A stretch of 64,000 nucleotides of DNA from Sitta carolinensis (lineage: Eukaryota > Chordata > Aves > Passeriformes > Sittidae). Within the stretch, counting starts at the first letter, position 1. Each line of letters opens with the position of its first letter. Below are positions 11,713 through 24,789 of this stretch, piece after piece. Where the stretch lies: assembly GCA_032173965.1 (NCBI GenBank), contig JAVUNC010000019.1, forward strand, positions 13,007,234-13,071,233, read 5' to 3'. Below the pieces are notes generated by a model. The model had not been told where the DNA came from and made no database searches. It saw only the letters and a list, made by a program, of their open reading frames with translations. The position numbers and the translations under genes were made by a program.

Positions 11713-14700
11713 CTGCAATGGCAACAAAACAAAAACAGAACCTTTGGTGAGCATCACAGTCACATGGCAGCAGTGCTTCTGGAGGGTGGGATGCAGATGG
11801 TGCTGCGCCCACCCCAGCGGAGGGTTTCTGCACGGGGTGGAAGTCCACCTCTGTCATGGATAGTCTGGAACACTCCAGTCACCGTAGGAAAGAGACCCAC
11901 CAAACCTCAAGGAATGAACCTGCCAGGTTTCCAGATGTCAACACCCAGATCAAACAACCCGTGGTCCCTGATGCTCTTTGCCACCTGCAGCTAGGGATAG
12001 GGAGCGAGAGAGTGGGATGACCCAGGCACCACCCCAAGGCCAACTCCCACACTGGGGGGCATCAGGTCTCCAAAGTGCTGGAAGAACACACAGAGCTCAA
12101 ATAACCCACAAACAAAGCGTTTCAAGGTTTCTGTGATCAAATTCATAAAGTGGGCTTTGGAAGAGGACACTCGAATTCCTCCACATCTGAGACAGCTTTA
12201 TGGGGAAAACCCCACAAATGTGGCTCCAGCTAGCACCTCAGACCAAAGGAGATGGGAATCAACTCAGCTCAGGTCATCAGGACCATACTATATCCCTAAA
12301 ACAGTTTCATCAGCATTTCACAGGGCTTTGAAAGGCAGAGTATCCTAACCTCACAAGAAACTATTCTGGAAGCACCTAATATGTGGGGATAATCCAGATG
12401 CCCACCACAAAGGTTCAGAAGAACCCTCAGAGCAGGAGACTCCAGGCCTCCTCCTGTACCCTTCCCACAAAGCAGCTTCTCCATCATCTACTGGGAACAC
12501 CACCAGGGTCATCTGGAAGCAGAAAAGCCCCTACAGCATGCAAGCAAAACCACACACCTTGCATGGAACATGCAAGCTAAAGGAGGCTGTCCCCAGCACA
12601 GAACTGCTGGGAAATCCCCAAGCTGGCTTTTCTGTACTCATGCTGATGCTGCATTGGTGCCATTCCCCAGGTGCTGGACACTGATGAACACAGGGATGCT
12701 GAGGGCAGCTACACATGGCCACAGCACAGTCAGCTGCAGAGCTGCTGAGGCACCCAGAGGTGCCACAAAGCTGCTGCAGGGCACTCAACCCTGGGAACAT
12801 CAACAGGGGCAAGAAAAGGGACGTGCAAAGGAAAGTGCCCAGGGACTGTCCATATCCAGGCCACCAGGTGACCTCACCAGGAGAAGGAAGATCAACACAC
12901 AGAGGGCTCCAAGAGGCAGACTTTCAAAATGATAGGTATCATCCTTTATGGAAAGAAATTTCTCCCTGTATCCAGATAATTTCCTGTACAGCATGACAAG
13001 TAGCAGTAGCTTTCTTCATCCTGCACCAGGTAAAAATGCCTCATTTTCGGACTATTTTTGCAGCAGTTCAGGCACCAACACTTAAATTCCAGGCTCCCCT
13101 TTCTCTAACATGACCAGATTTAATATCTAAGCAAGCAGCCTCACAGATCCTACCTGAAGGCAGTTTGAGGACAAACCAAGGGAAGCAGTTAGTTAGCATC
13201 TTCTGGGACCAGCTTATCCCTTCTGCAGCTAGAAAGACCTCACAAAACACAGGCTGCAATTCTCTCTTCACAGCCTTTATTCTATGGTTATGCCAACTTT
13301 CTCACTGGACCTATACAATGACAGCAGTGCACAGATACTGCAAGTTCATCCCCTGCTGCCCTGAGTACTTTGCACTGGCTGATAAAAAGCTTTCCAATCT
13401 GATACACAACCAGCTGACACACACAAGGTATTTACAGAACTGAGAAACTGTTTTTAAGAATATTTTTGCTCGAGTCCTTAAAGCGGCTTCCTCGTACAGT
13501 AAACAGGGCAAGTGTGTCTATAAATGGATCCAGCTACCTTTTTATTTTTTAATGAAAACCCGTTTTTTAGATTTTACAGTGGCAACTTTAATCTCCTGAC
13601 TTCCTGATACTCAAAAATAAGCAAAATACTTCAGCTAATTTCCTACTGTGCAAAAATTGAGCCGCTTCCATCCAAGACACTTTTTGTTTTCTTCTCTGTA
13701 CCTTTTCCATATGGTCTATAAGGATTAGCAATTAGCAGACGAAGTAAAAAGAAAGCCAACTACACATTTCTATATCATTCTACTATTCCCCAAGGATCCT
13801 TTCTGGACTTATTTTTAGCTCTCTTCTGAAGTCAGAGCTGCTCAATACGACCTTCCCTCCTATCCTCCTGCAAAAGTCATCCACAGAAACTGCTGCTTCT
13901 CCTTCCACACTTGAAAAGTGCCACTGGCATTATAGCTTCCTGCAGGATTTACTATTCACTTTTATGGTAGAAATTGGAGCCTTTGGATGACCTAAAAGTA
14001 ATGTTGATGTTGCCTTCAGTTACTTTGCTGCAGAAATTGTCCACTTAAAGGAAAATCAAGCAAGAAGCAGCTACTCAGTGTTTTGTGATTCCTGACAGTT
14101 ATTTACACATTTCCATCACCTCTCAGTGAGGTCTCCAGGCTCGTAATTACATTTGAGTATTACTGGATACCTACACATTAAATTTAGGGGCCCTGACTAT
14201 CCCTGCCCATTATAATGACAGCCTGGTGGGGCACAGAGCCACATGGTTTTCTTCTTCATATCCACATCCATCCATGACCTATGGCCCTTACAAACTCCGC
14301 CACCACATGCCGAGAGAACACCATTTAAACTGCGTCTTCCCATCCTGAAGACCAACTTCCTTAAACACATGAAGCCAGAAAATCTAGTTTCCATCACCCT
14401 AGCATGGCAAGATGACCTCTGTTCCTCTATTAGACAAGAGCCTTGCCCAGCAGAAGGGTTCACCTTTGGCAGGGCAGGCAGAGCTCTGGCTCCATTAACG
14501 TAATCCCTTGGCAGGCTTTCCTGCAGGATCAAAAGTCACCAGTGACGCTGGGCTCCCTGCAGAGCCCTGTCCCCACTCCTGCTCTGCTCCAGCCACAGGC
14601 ACGTTCCCCAAAGCACAACCTGTGCCAAGGGACTTGGAAAAAAATAAAAGGAAAGGTGGTGGTTAAGGGTTCTGAGGGCTTGACATCTTGGTTTAACCAC

Positions 14701-15079
14701 TAGATTAGGACTCAGAAGCTGCACGTTGAATTTTCAAGGCTACACACAGCTTCCTCCAGTCTTCTATGTCTAAATCCTGCCTTCTGTTTCCATCCACAAG
14801 CCTAGAATAGGCAATGCTTCTTTCCCTCATGCCAGTGTTGATAAATACTTGGGAGGTACTCAAATATTTCAGTTCCATATAAGGATCTCGCTTCCTTAGT
14901 GTAAAAGCTGTTTATTTTCTTTGCTATTTAATTTTACACAACTGCATCAAGGCTCTGGCTGCTTCCAAGTATTCCAAATCCTGAGGAGCAAAGGAGCCAT
15001 CTGCAAATCTCATATGCATGCCACTGATGAAATCTTGATGCACTGGAGCAGCAGAACAACCACATTCAAGCCAACCACC

Positions 15080-15330
15080 TGCATTTTTATCATGGTAACT
15101 GTAATTTGACTCTTTCACAAGAAATGGTTAATGAGGTACATGAAAATATTCAGTCCATTACAATTAATGAGGTAGTGATAGCTAAAAATGAAACAATTAG
15201 AGAAAACCCCACAGCAGCCTTAGTTCCCCTTGTTTTACTGGATCCTTGAAACTTTTAAGACTGCTCTAATCGTTGGGTTTATGGTCTACACACTTTGCGT
15301 TTCATGCAAACTATTCTTAATTATGCTCTT
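15080..15330. promoter_or_regulatory. Candidate AT-rich regulatory element with a direct repeat
   Basis: The 11-mer TTAATGAGGTA occurs at 15128-15138 and again at 15164-15174 in the same direction, in a homeodomain-rich AT stretch. No open frame or repeat family explains it. Function is unknown. Confidence 0.2.
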
Positions 15331-17686
15331 AAATGCTATCTTAACCCTACAGATTTGTCTTCAACAGCCTTAAAAGCTTGAGAAGAAAGTATCTGAAGGG
15401 ATTACCCAGCTGCATGGCAGCCAGCCAGCATGTTCCAGGGCTGCTCCAGGTTGTCTGCCTGCCCCACCCTGAGCAAAAAAAATAGAAACAGAATGAACTT
15501 GGGGAGTAAAAGGTAGCACGGAAAAGCACGTGTTGTTTTTATTGGAAGGAAAAGAGAACTCTTAAAAATTATAGCTTGTGGGTATGCATATATATCTATA
15601 AAAGTAAAACAGAGTGTATACATGTATAATTGCTCTTCTGGAGGACACAGAATTTTCCTAAACAAGAGGTGACTGAGTATTACCTGTCATCACTGAACCC
15701 TGGTTTCTATATCTGTGGTTCAACTCACAAAGCATTTGTGTGTCTAAGAGACAGGTGACATTTGAGGCTGATAGAAGTGCTGTCCCCCCACCACATGCAC
15801 TTTGGGCTGCCACCATCCTGTGCTCTCAGACATGAACCACAAACCTCCAGCAACACTAACGGGGGATAAAGCCATGAGCCCCTTATGTGGCCAGTGAGGG
15901 CCACACTCCTGCATCCACGACTGAACACCAAACAATTCAGTCCTTAGTCAAGGCATTAATTTCACCACTGCCTTCGTAAAAGGAGGGTCATAGAAGACAA
16001 CTCCCTTCCACCAGCTGCTCTTCTTTTCCATTTTGCTTCCAAAGCAGCAACTGCAAATACCATTTGAGATGTCTAAAAATCCCAAGAGGAGAAAAAAACT
16101 ATTCCAACCCACCACATTTACTACATTTTTTCTTGAGTCACATTCTGCATCTAAAACACTTCCCAGCCACCTTCCATAATTCAGTAATATTTTTCCGTCT
16201 AGCCCAGCTACTTGACCAAAATACAAGCTTATAAACTTCCACACTACTGCAGCCATAAGACACTTTGATATATTCCTCCCTTCCCAACTCTACAGCTTAC
16301 AAGGCCAGGAGAGATCCAGGTCTGAGAACAAAAGGTATCTGCATATGTTTCAACATTATGGGCTTCTGTCTTTTAATCCATGCATCGACATTCCCAGATC
16401 CCAGGTTTCAGGGAAGAGCTGAAAGGACAGCAGGAGGCTGCTAATGCAACAGCAGCAGAGATTAGGCTGTTCAGCTAAACCAGGCACATAAACACAATTT
16501 AAACTACTTGGATCCAAACAAATGTAACTTTACAATTCCTGGGGTATTACCTGTCTCTGGCTGACCTGGGTGTATTTCACAGTGCCAGGAGCTTTCCCTG
16601 CCCCAGCATTCCAACAGCTGGAGTTAAAGCCATCACAATATGCCCAGGTGATTGCTGCAAGTTGTATTGCGAGGCTCCTCTCTGCAGTTCATCCCACAGC
16701 CAGAAGGCAGGGACATTTTGGTGGAAGACATTAAAAGCTGCTACTTTTGCAGTCACACTTTCTTGATCTGTTGGTTGGTTCCTGGACCTTCTAGCAAGGG
16801 TGACATAGCTGCAAATTATAACCAGCGTTTTTGTCTTCAGATCCTAACTTACCAATTTATTTGAAAGAAAACTTCTGAGTGCATGCAGCTATAGCAAATT
16901 AAGTTGATATTTCCATACCATTTAGATTCCCAGAAGGTTTGAAACATTTTCATTAAGTATCACCAAGAAAAGAAGACATCTGTGTCTCTCTAGCCAGATC
17001 AAATGTTAGAATGGAATCTGAAGAAAACCATGGAAAACCTCCCAGAAGTTTTTCTTGCCCTCACCTCTGCATCATACCAGGAACAAAGAACCACTATACC
17101 TGTAACCCAACTCCTGGATATCCAATTTGCAACCTGTATTTTCTGTTTTTCAAATCAAATACCACCAGAATAAAAAGGCACCTGGGAAATTTTAGTTTCC
17201 ACACAGTTAGAGTAAATACAAACAATTCAGTCTCCACATTCCTTGCTCCAGAGATGCTGGTAGAGCCTAGAGCAGTCCCAAAGGCAAAATGAAGAGGGGT
17301 CAGGTCTCCACAGCCAGTGCTCAGCAAGCCTGGGTTTGCTTCCAGAGCTGCAGCGCATCAAAAAATCCTCCACAGGAATAACTAACAGCAGTTTTGTTTG
17401 GTTTGTTGGTTTTCTGTTCTGTTTTTTTTTTTTTTCAGAAGAAAGAGGACTTCTCAAAAAACCAAGACACCTGAAACAATCCAGCCGCCTGCCTCCACAT
17501 CTCCCTTAAATGCCGAGGCAGTGCGGAACAAAGGATCCCTTTCACCAAAACGTTTGTTCAACATTTAAGGCTGATTTTATTGAGTTTACGAGAAACAGCT
17601 CTATCCTAACTAGCTCAAATGGGATTTCATAATCCCATAATTAGTTCAGATCCTTCCAGGAAGTACATGAAAATTCATTCCTGAAA

Positions 17687-17712
17687 TACATATATACAGA
17701 TGTATATATGTA
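17687..17712. repeat. Perfect AT-rich inverted repeat
   Basis: Arms TACATATATACA and TGTATATATGTA are exact reverse complements around a GA spacer, inside a TA/CA-rich low-complexity stretch. It can form a hairpin or cruciform. Confidence 0.9.
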
Positions 17713-17899
17713 CATATATTCAAAAATATACATACTATGTAGTCCTGCATGGACTAAACCAATTTTTCTTGGCCAGCATAACATTCTTTCCTGTGCCAAA
17801 CTTGCCCAGTGATCCCCACAAAGTGCTGTACATATGGGCAAAACCTCAAATGAACTGGAAGCAGCTTTTTAGGGAAAAAAGCTGGCTTACAAGCATGCT

Positions 17900-18540
17900 G
17901 ATAGGCAAGCAGAGATCCACTGATGCAGCTCAAGTGCATGGAATTTAAGGTCTCTCTCCAGAAATTAGCTTATTACACAAACAATATTGAATTAAAATGA
18001 CATTTTAATGGCATTGGGGCAGATTAACTTATGACTTGTGTCTGTATCAAAGCATTTATGTAACATTGTTTGAACTATGTTAGAGCTATCAAAAGTCACA
18101 GCAAATCTTGTAACAAAAATACCCAAAACTGTGTTTATTTTTTTTTTCCTAAAAGGCAGCCATGACATCACTGGGACATGCATATTAATGACAAAACTTT
18201 TAATGAGCAACCACTCAATGAAATCTCTTAAAAAAGACTTTCCTTCAAATTTGTTGAATGGATCAATTTCGCAGTAAATGGTTATAGGTGCACACCGTGT
18301 TACATCTCGAAAAGTTGAAAGGGGCAGCATAATACAGTTGAGTAATTTGCTCTGCACCTCATGCAGTACAGGCAAGAGTTGCAGCTTTAAGTCCTCCTAT
18401 TTTCGTGCAAGAGTACAAAATATTAACAGATTACAAGGAAGCTAATTAGCACGATCATTTACAGTAATGAGTAATAAATTGTTGTTGCATGACAGATGGT
18501 ATTTGTTTTATATCATGTGTGAGATAAGAAAAAATCACAT
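17900..18540. promoter_or_regulatory. Candidate AT-rich conserved regulatory element in intron 1
   Basis: This stretch is unique, AT-rich and dense in homeodomain-type TAAT cores. It has a perfect 19-bp inverted repeat at 17991-18009 (arms ATTAAAATG and CATTTTAAT around one A), a palindromic CTAATTAG at 18442-18449 and a TGACAG core at 18490-18495 (the MEIS/TGIF recognition sequence) overlapping an E-box CAGATG at 18493-18498. These are typical of developmental enhancers, but conservation cannot be judged from one sequence. Confidence 0.3.
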
Positions 18541-19299
18541 AAAAGTTTAGCCAGCCAAACAGGTAGATTCCTAAGATCTGCATCCTGAATTGAATCCCCC
18601 CACCTCAAAAAAACCCCACCAACCAAGTTCTACCCTATTTTTTTTCCCTAACATAAACTGACCATAAGCACTCTGTTACTCTGCTGTTAGCTAATCAACA
18701 GCAATACTTAGCAAAAAAAAAAACAAACAAGAACAACTTGACAAGCACAGAAACTGCATTTCATAAAAATTATTATGTCTGCAAACATATACAGTGTTCC
18801 TGTAAACTCAAAGTTTACAAAGAAAAGAAAAAAAAAAATTATTCACCCAAAGGAAGTTGAATTTTCCCCCACTTTCCTCCATTTTCATTACTGAAGACTA
18901 CAACTATATTTATCCCTCTGTAAACATCCTCAATGACATGTATAACTATGAAGAGTAGATAATATTTTGCAAATATTAAAAAAATAAAATAATTCTGTGA
19001 CTCAGTTCCAGCTGGGTCTGTATCAGAGGAGGGGTGAGGGAGTAAGCAGAATAAATGCAGTCTAAATCTAAGGAGTTTTCATCTTTTGCCAGATAAATGA
19101 ACACAAAAAAGAAAAGAAGGCATTCTTGGCTATATCAAAACCAGCATGCACATTGTTTTTGCCTTCAACTCTTTTTTGTAAATCCCCTACTCCATCAAAT
19201 GTCCATGGACAGGGACATCAAGGGAAGCAGCTTCCCAGGCAGCATCTATTTTTCCTACTGGTATTTAAAGAAAGGGTGAATGTTAAACCATTAGTTCTG

Positions 19300-19319
19300 A
19301 AAAAAAAAAAAAAAAAAAA
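19300..19319. repeat. A20 homopolymer
   Basis: Twenty consecutive A residues in intron 1, without a recognisable element in front of them. Confidence 0.95.
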
Positions 19320-19479
19320 TATGTAACCATAAATGAAAGGCAGTGTTTCACAGAAGAATTCATACATATTCACTGATAAATTATATGCTGATTTAGATAA
19401 TATTCAGAAGGCTGTGGGGGCAGATGGGGGAAGGCGGAGGAAAAAGAACCCCAAGAGTAAAAAATATGGAATTATATGC

Positions 19480-20010
19480 AGCCAGAGCACGCCTACCTGC
19501 TGGGGGATGCCATTTCCTCTGCATTTTAAACCTTTACCGCTCCGTTTTAGCAGCGCTGGCAGCAGCAGCCTGGCAGCCTGTGCCGGTCACCCCGCGGCCC
19601 AGCTGGCTTCCCCCCGAGCGTGATTCAGGCTCCTTGAGGGATGTGCTGCATTGTGCCGGCTGAGTCATCCCAGAGGTATTCTGCACATTACAGCCCCAGC
19701 CGGACCATTACTCACTCGCAATATCCTCCTGGCTCGGAAGAGAACATCGACCAAAGATCCTTGCTTCCCCACCCCTGGTTATAGGCTGGGGAAAAAATAA
19801 AATAATTATGATCCGACCGCCATAAACTCCTGATGGGGTGTTGAGCAGCAGCTGACGGGGCAAACGTGCTGCGAGAGGCTGCCCGGCACCCCGGGCTGCA
19901 AACGGGGCCAGAGTGCAGGTGTCACTTCCTCTGCTAGCCCGCCAGTACTTTATTCCCAAAACTGCCAACACAGCGCTGGGACCAAGGGTCCAAACACCTC
20001 AGATGGCTTG
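19480..20010. promoter_or_regulatory. GC-rich patch in intron 1
   Basis: GC and CpG content are clearly above the surrounding intron, especially 19540-19625 and 19810-19945. A consensus AP-1 site TGAGTCA is present at 19661-19667. The patch is smaller and weaker than the islands at 41.3 and 43.6 kb. No splice-compatible exon was recognised. It may be an enhancer or just a local composition shift. Confidence 0.35.
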
Positions 20011-20594
20011 GAGGAAGCACTCAGCCTTCCAATGTGTCTGCCTCCATCACAAGTTCTAATGGGCTTTTAAATACTTCCAGTGGGTAACGAGTGAGCACCT
20101 GTAAGTATCAGCTACGGATCCTCACACACTCCATCTCTGCTGGCAGCCCACACAACTGAAGTGCCAACAGCGACATCCCTGCACACGAGCTTTGTTTCGG
20201 ACACTGCGTCTCAAAGGCTCCCTGGCTGCTTGGAAACCTTCAAAACTGCTGGAACCCCTCGCTCAGACAGGGTGTCATGTATGTCCCCACAAATTCTATG
20301 ATAATCCCTAATGCCCTCTCATTAAAGCAGAAACGTTGCTCGAGAAATGCCTCAGCACCGATAACAAGAATAAAAATTGTGACACTAGGAATCTGAAAGC
20401 AGCTTCTAAATATACCTACCCAGTTTCTGAACTAATCTATGCTGATGATTAGGCAGGAGAGGAGAAGAAAGCTAACTAAGTGTTTCCAGGCTCAGTTGCT
20501 TCTGTCTGCCTTAAATGATTTTGGACAAAAATCCCTTTTTACCCAAGGTGGAGAATGGTGACCAAAGTGATGCTGCCAGCAAGTTTTCCTTCAT

Positions 20595-20725
20595 AGGAAA
20601 GCTGCATCCCCACTTTACAGACACTGACAACCTAACATCACAAGTGCTGCTGAAAACTTCATGCTTGGACGATGGAAATGTTGAGCTAAGAACCAACGAG
20701 GCTTGAACCCATCTTCAGTGAGCAG
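20595..20725 (-). mobile_element. Probable MIR-type SINE remnant, minus orientation
   Basis: On the plus strand the order CCCCACTTTACAGACACTGA, ACTTCATGCTTGGA and GAGGCTTGAACCCATC resembles the reverse complement of MIR (CCCATTTTACAGATGAGG, ACTTGCCCAAGG, GGATTCGAACCCAGG). Divergence is high, so the call is tentative. It abuts the CR1 fragment at 20755. Confidence 0.45.
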
Positions 20726-20754
20726 ACACCAGGCTGCATGGAGGATAACGGGAC

Positions 20755-20820
20755 ATCAGAGGGGATTGGACTAGATGGCCTTTAAAGGTCTCTTCCCATC
20801 CAAACCATTCTGATTCTATG
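20755..20820 (+). mobile_element. Short CR1 3' end fragment
   Basis: Only the last 60-70 bases of a CR1 are recognisable: GATTGGACTAGATGGCC, a TTTAAAGGTCTCTTCCCATCC block and the terminal ATTCTGATTCTATGA. It directly follows a MIR-like segment. Confidence 0.85.
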
Positions 20821-23800
20821 ACATTCCAACCATTTGTTCACTGCCTCTCTCCAGCACCCAGCGAGTGCATGTGCAGGTGCAGCTGCAGGCACCTATTTGC
20901 AGCTTGGCTGATTTTGTCCTGACAATGGAATCAAGCCACAGTCCAAAGCCACAAAGAAGACAACAGGCTGTGTGTGAAGTTTGTTACAGTGGTATCAACG
21001 GACAGCTGCATTTACTGTATTTCAATATACAACATAAAAAGATCTTTAGTTTAATGGCCAAAGCATAGTCTGTGTTGGAAGAAGTGCATTTGTAACCAAT
21101 GGGTTAACTAATTAGTCAGAGTATCAGGCTATGCAAGTAATTAAAAATAATAGGTGGGTTGGGTTTTTTTTTAGATTTTAATTGCACATCCCAAATCCAC
21201 ACTTCATCCTATCCAGATGTGCCAGAATCTGCCACCTCACTTTCCTCTTCAAGCTCTGCAGCAATACTGCTTTTACCTTCAAATGCTTAATGCAGCACCC
21301 ATCAGCTCAATCCTCATCAGTCTCCAGCAAGAACTCAGCACACAAGTCCAAAGCAATGTCAGCCAGAAAAATTCAAGAAAGCTGCCTGGCACTTTTTGCT
21401 GCAAGTCCTTAAAAAGGTTTCTAAAGCTTTTTTCCCAAGGGATGAGGGAAGATGAAATTAGCCACCCTGTGTAAGATAAAACTATTCTTGAATAAGTGAT
21501 GCTGTAATCATGTTTTTGAAACAACATCTTGAGCAGTCACATCTCCCCAAAGCTTTCCTGTTTTCTTGCCTTCCTATTGGTCTGCAGACCATCCTGCCAC
21601 TGTTCCTCCTAAAAACTCAAGGCTCAGTACACAGAGAGTCAGACTTGGGACCATCAGAAGGTTCTTACAGATGAACAACATTTAACAGTTCCAGTTATGA
21701 CAAATTACATACAAAAGCCATCACACTGTACAGGTACCAGAATCTCACAGCTGCTGTGGGGCAGCTTTCAGCTCATGGGGCTGGGCTGAGCCACCACCTG
21801 GGTAATCCTTGCAAAGCTGCTGCTCTGCCCAGGGTCAGAGTGTCTGGGGACAAACACTGCCTGTGCAAATGCAAGACAGAAAAAAGCTCTCTGTTACAAA
21901 TGCTGCAGCATGCTCAATCCATAGGGATGGAAATAATGCCCTTCCTTGCCTTCTGTCTACATCCAGAAGCTGTTGCATCAGTCAAGAACAACCAACTGAT
22001 TCAGCTTGCTTCAAGCCCTGTTCCCAAGGGCTTTCTCCAAAGGGAAGCAGATATCAAGTCACTGGATCAGCATCAACTGAATCACTCACTGGTTAGGTTC
22101 TCACCTTTACACACATTCTTTAACCTTAAGGCTAAGCTAACAAACCTCAGATCCAAGACTGGCAATGCTGCTGCCCTTTTAAAAAAATAATTATTAGAAT
22201 AATTATTATTTTTCCCCTTAAATACTGCCCAGTCCATTAGACTGCACACCCAACCCTACTAGCTTGATGCTACAGTGAAATATCCTCCAGTTTTCTTGCA
22301 GTTCCTAGTGTGGACCAGTGGCTGGGACAACACATAAACATTTTCCCTATTTCCCAGCAAAATTCATGCTGCTACAACAGGGTTCTGCTGTTAGAAATCT
22401 AAAGTAAACACTGTACCTGGAGAGCCAGCAAGGTGGTGGATTTGCCTTTTGCTGCCTGCCAGCCAACTGCAAGCATAGTTCAAAGAGCTGAGACAGTGGT
22501 TGGAGCAAGAGGAGCCCATGTTCTTTGTAGCTGCTGGAGTACTTGTGGTGAGGAGAGTGAAATTCAGTCACCTTGCTAACAGCAGTCATGTCAATGGGCT
22601 GAACTTCTGCAGCAAAACATTAACAGAGCACCTGGGACCAGGCCCTGGCAGCTGTGAACCAGGCACAGAGATGTCTCAGCACACAATTGCAGAGCAATAT
22701 GATGCGTCTGAGTATCTGCAGACCCACATCCATTTTGGGAATACTGAAACTTGTTAAGCCTCACCCTCTGGGAATACCAGGCAACTTACCTGAAGGGTAG
22801 CATCCAAGATTAACCACAGCAATGTTGCCTGGACACTGCTTGCTATGCCTTGTGAGAGGGAAAGAAGGTCACTTCACATCATTTTTGTTTAAGTTTTAAA
22901 AAAAATTAAAAAGCTAAAAGTAAAACAAATAAAAAAAAAACCCAAACAATCAAGTACCCTCCAAACAAACCTTAAGATTTCATTGACATGGTCAGCATAG
23001 TTTTATGCCTAGCACTTAAGGGACACCCACTGCACTTATGCTGTCCCTGTTGTCCACAAAACTTTCTTGAATACTTGGTTCATTAAGCTTTGTTGTAGGG
23101 AAGAGCAGGAAGTATGGCAAAAATAGGAAAAAGGGCATAAAAGTAGATCCTTAGGACAGACACTTCAGACATTTTATGGTACGCTTTAGGCTGCTGAACA
23201 TTCTGGGAGCACTGAAATGCTCCTCCCTACATATCATTACCACATTTTCCCTATTTTGAATGTCATTCTCATAGATGAATGGACCTTTGTACATATGTAT
23301 GACAACAAAAAATGACCCCAGCATAGAAGGGTATTTCCAGCCAGGATCTGGGTGGAGGCCATATGGATTTCATTTTGCTGCAGACAGATCAAAAGAAAGT
23401 GCCGAGAGCATCTTACTCGACTCCAAATAAACATTCATGACCAGAGAAGAGGTTACACAAATGACACGCACCCAGCTCCTCCACGCCGGAAAAGCCTCAT
23501 GTGCTTTGCTTCTAATTAAACCCTTCCTCCATGGCTCCTAATTGATACCTGGACAAACAGTTGTTATATACTCCAGGAAATCTAACCCTGTACTTTGCCT
23601 TACTTGTGTGACATGGGCTCAGTCATCACAGGGCACACTGCAAACTTTAATTTTCTTGATAGGAAACTGGTTTAAAAGACAAGCTACTGAAAAACCAAGG
23701 TCTTGCTCTTCCCTTTTTATTTTGCACTTTAATACTCAGCTCAAGGTAGAGATTCTTAAGTGTGAGTCTTTTAACCACAGCATCTTTGCTTTCCCTTTGT

Positions 23801-24509
23801 TTAGGATATTTTTTTTTTTTTTTACCATGAGAGCACTCTCAGACTAATTATGCACATCCTAAATCAGATATATAATTTTGTGTCTTCTCCAGTTTCTTCC
23901 CTCTAGATTTCAAATCATCTTTACTGCTCTCTGAGGCCTGGCACTATCTTCTGGAAAGCCCCATGCCACAACTCAATATTCCATGGTAAAACCACCTGCA
24001 GACCAAGAGACAGACACCAGGATATGATACCCTTTATCCACCTACATTCCTAAAATCACTGAAAACTCCTGCAAAACCATGCTGACCAGCTCCAGCTTCA
24101 TACTCTCCAATCTGATGTTGACTGTGCTTCCTGTCAGACAGCTCCCTGTTTTTCCAGGGACTGACTTGAACCAACCAGCTTAAGTTTTCAGGATCACTCT
24201 GCTTCTCTGTCAGCATTAGTAAAACATTATCTTGCCCTTAAAATGTACCTTGTCCAGCTCTTCTTTCCAATGCTCTTGGGAACAAGCTGCTATTTTACAG
24301 ACTTGAAGAAGGTTAATGCTTATGATTCCACTTTCATTTTTAGTAATGTGGGAATTATTTTATTGCTCATTTATGACAGTGATCTCCACATTCCAGCTCC
24401 TTCAGAGCACAGAGAAAACACAAGGCAGGCTTCCCCTCCTGTAAAGGGTACTGCAAGTGTCACCAGGCCTGTCTTGGATCAGGACATCCAGCATTAACTT
24501 TTATTGTCA

Positions 24510-24789
24510 TAAGGGCATGCAGCGGTAGAACAAGGGGGATTGACTTTAAGATGAAAGAAAGCAGGTTTAGGTTAAATATTAAAAATATTTAGAGGATGGT
24601 GAGGCATGGCACAAGTTGCCCAGAGAAGCTGTGGATGCCCCACTCCTGAAGCGTTCAAGGCCAGGTTAGATGGGGCTTTGATCAACCTGGTCTAGTGGGA
24701 GATGTCCCTGCCAGTGGCAGGGGCTTTGGAGCAATATGAGTTTTAAAGTCCCTTCCAACCCAAACCAGTCTATGGTTCTATGATTCTAT
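24510..24789 (+). mobile_element. Truncated CR1 LINE, 3' end, plus orientation
   Basis: The segment carries typical CR1 tail wording, including GTTGCCCAGAGAAGCTGTGG, a GATGGGGCTTTGA block and a TCCCTTCCAACCCAAACCA block, and ends in the CR1 octamer pattern TCTATGATTCTAT. It is 5' truncated and has an internal deletion relative to the common form near 24560-24600. It carries no open frame and is dead. It lies in intron 1, antisense to SPRED2. Confidence 0.95.
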
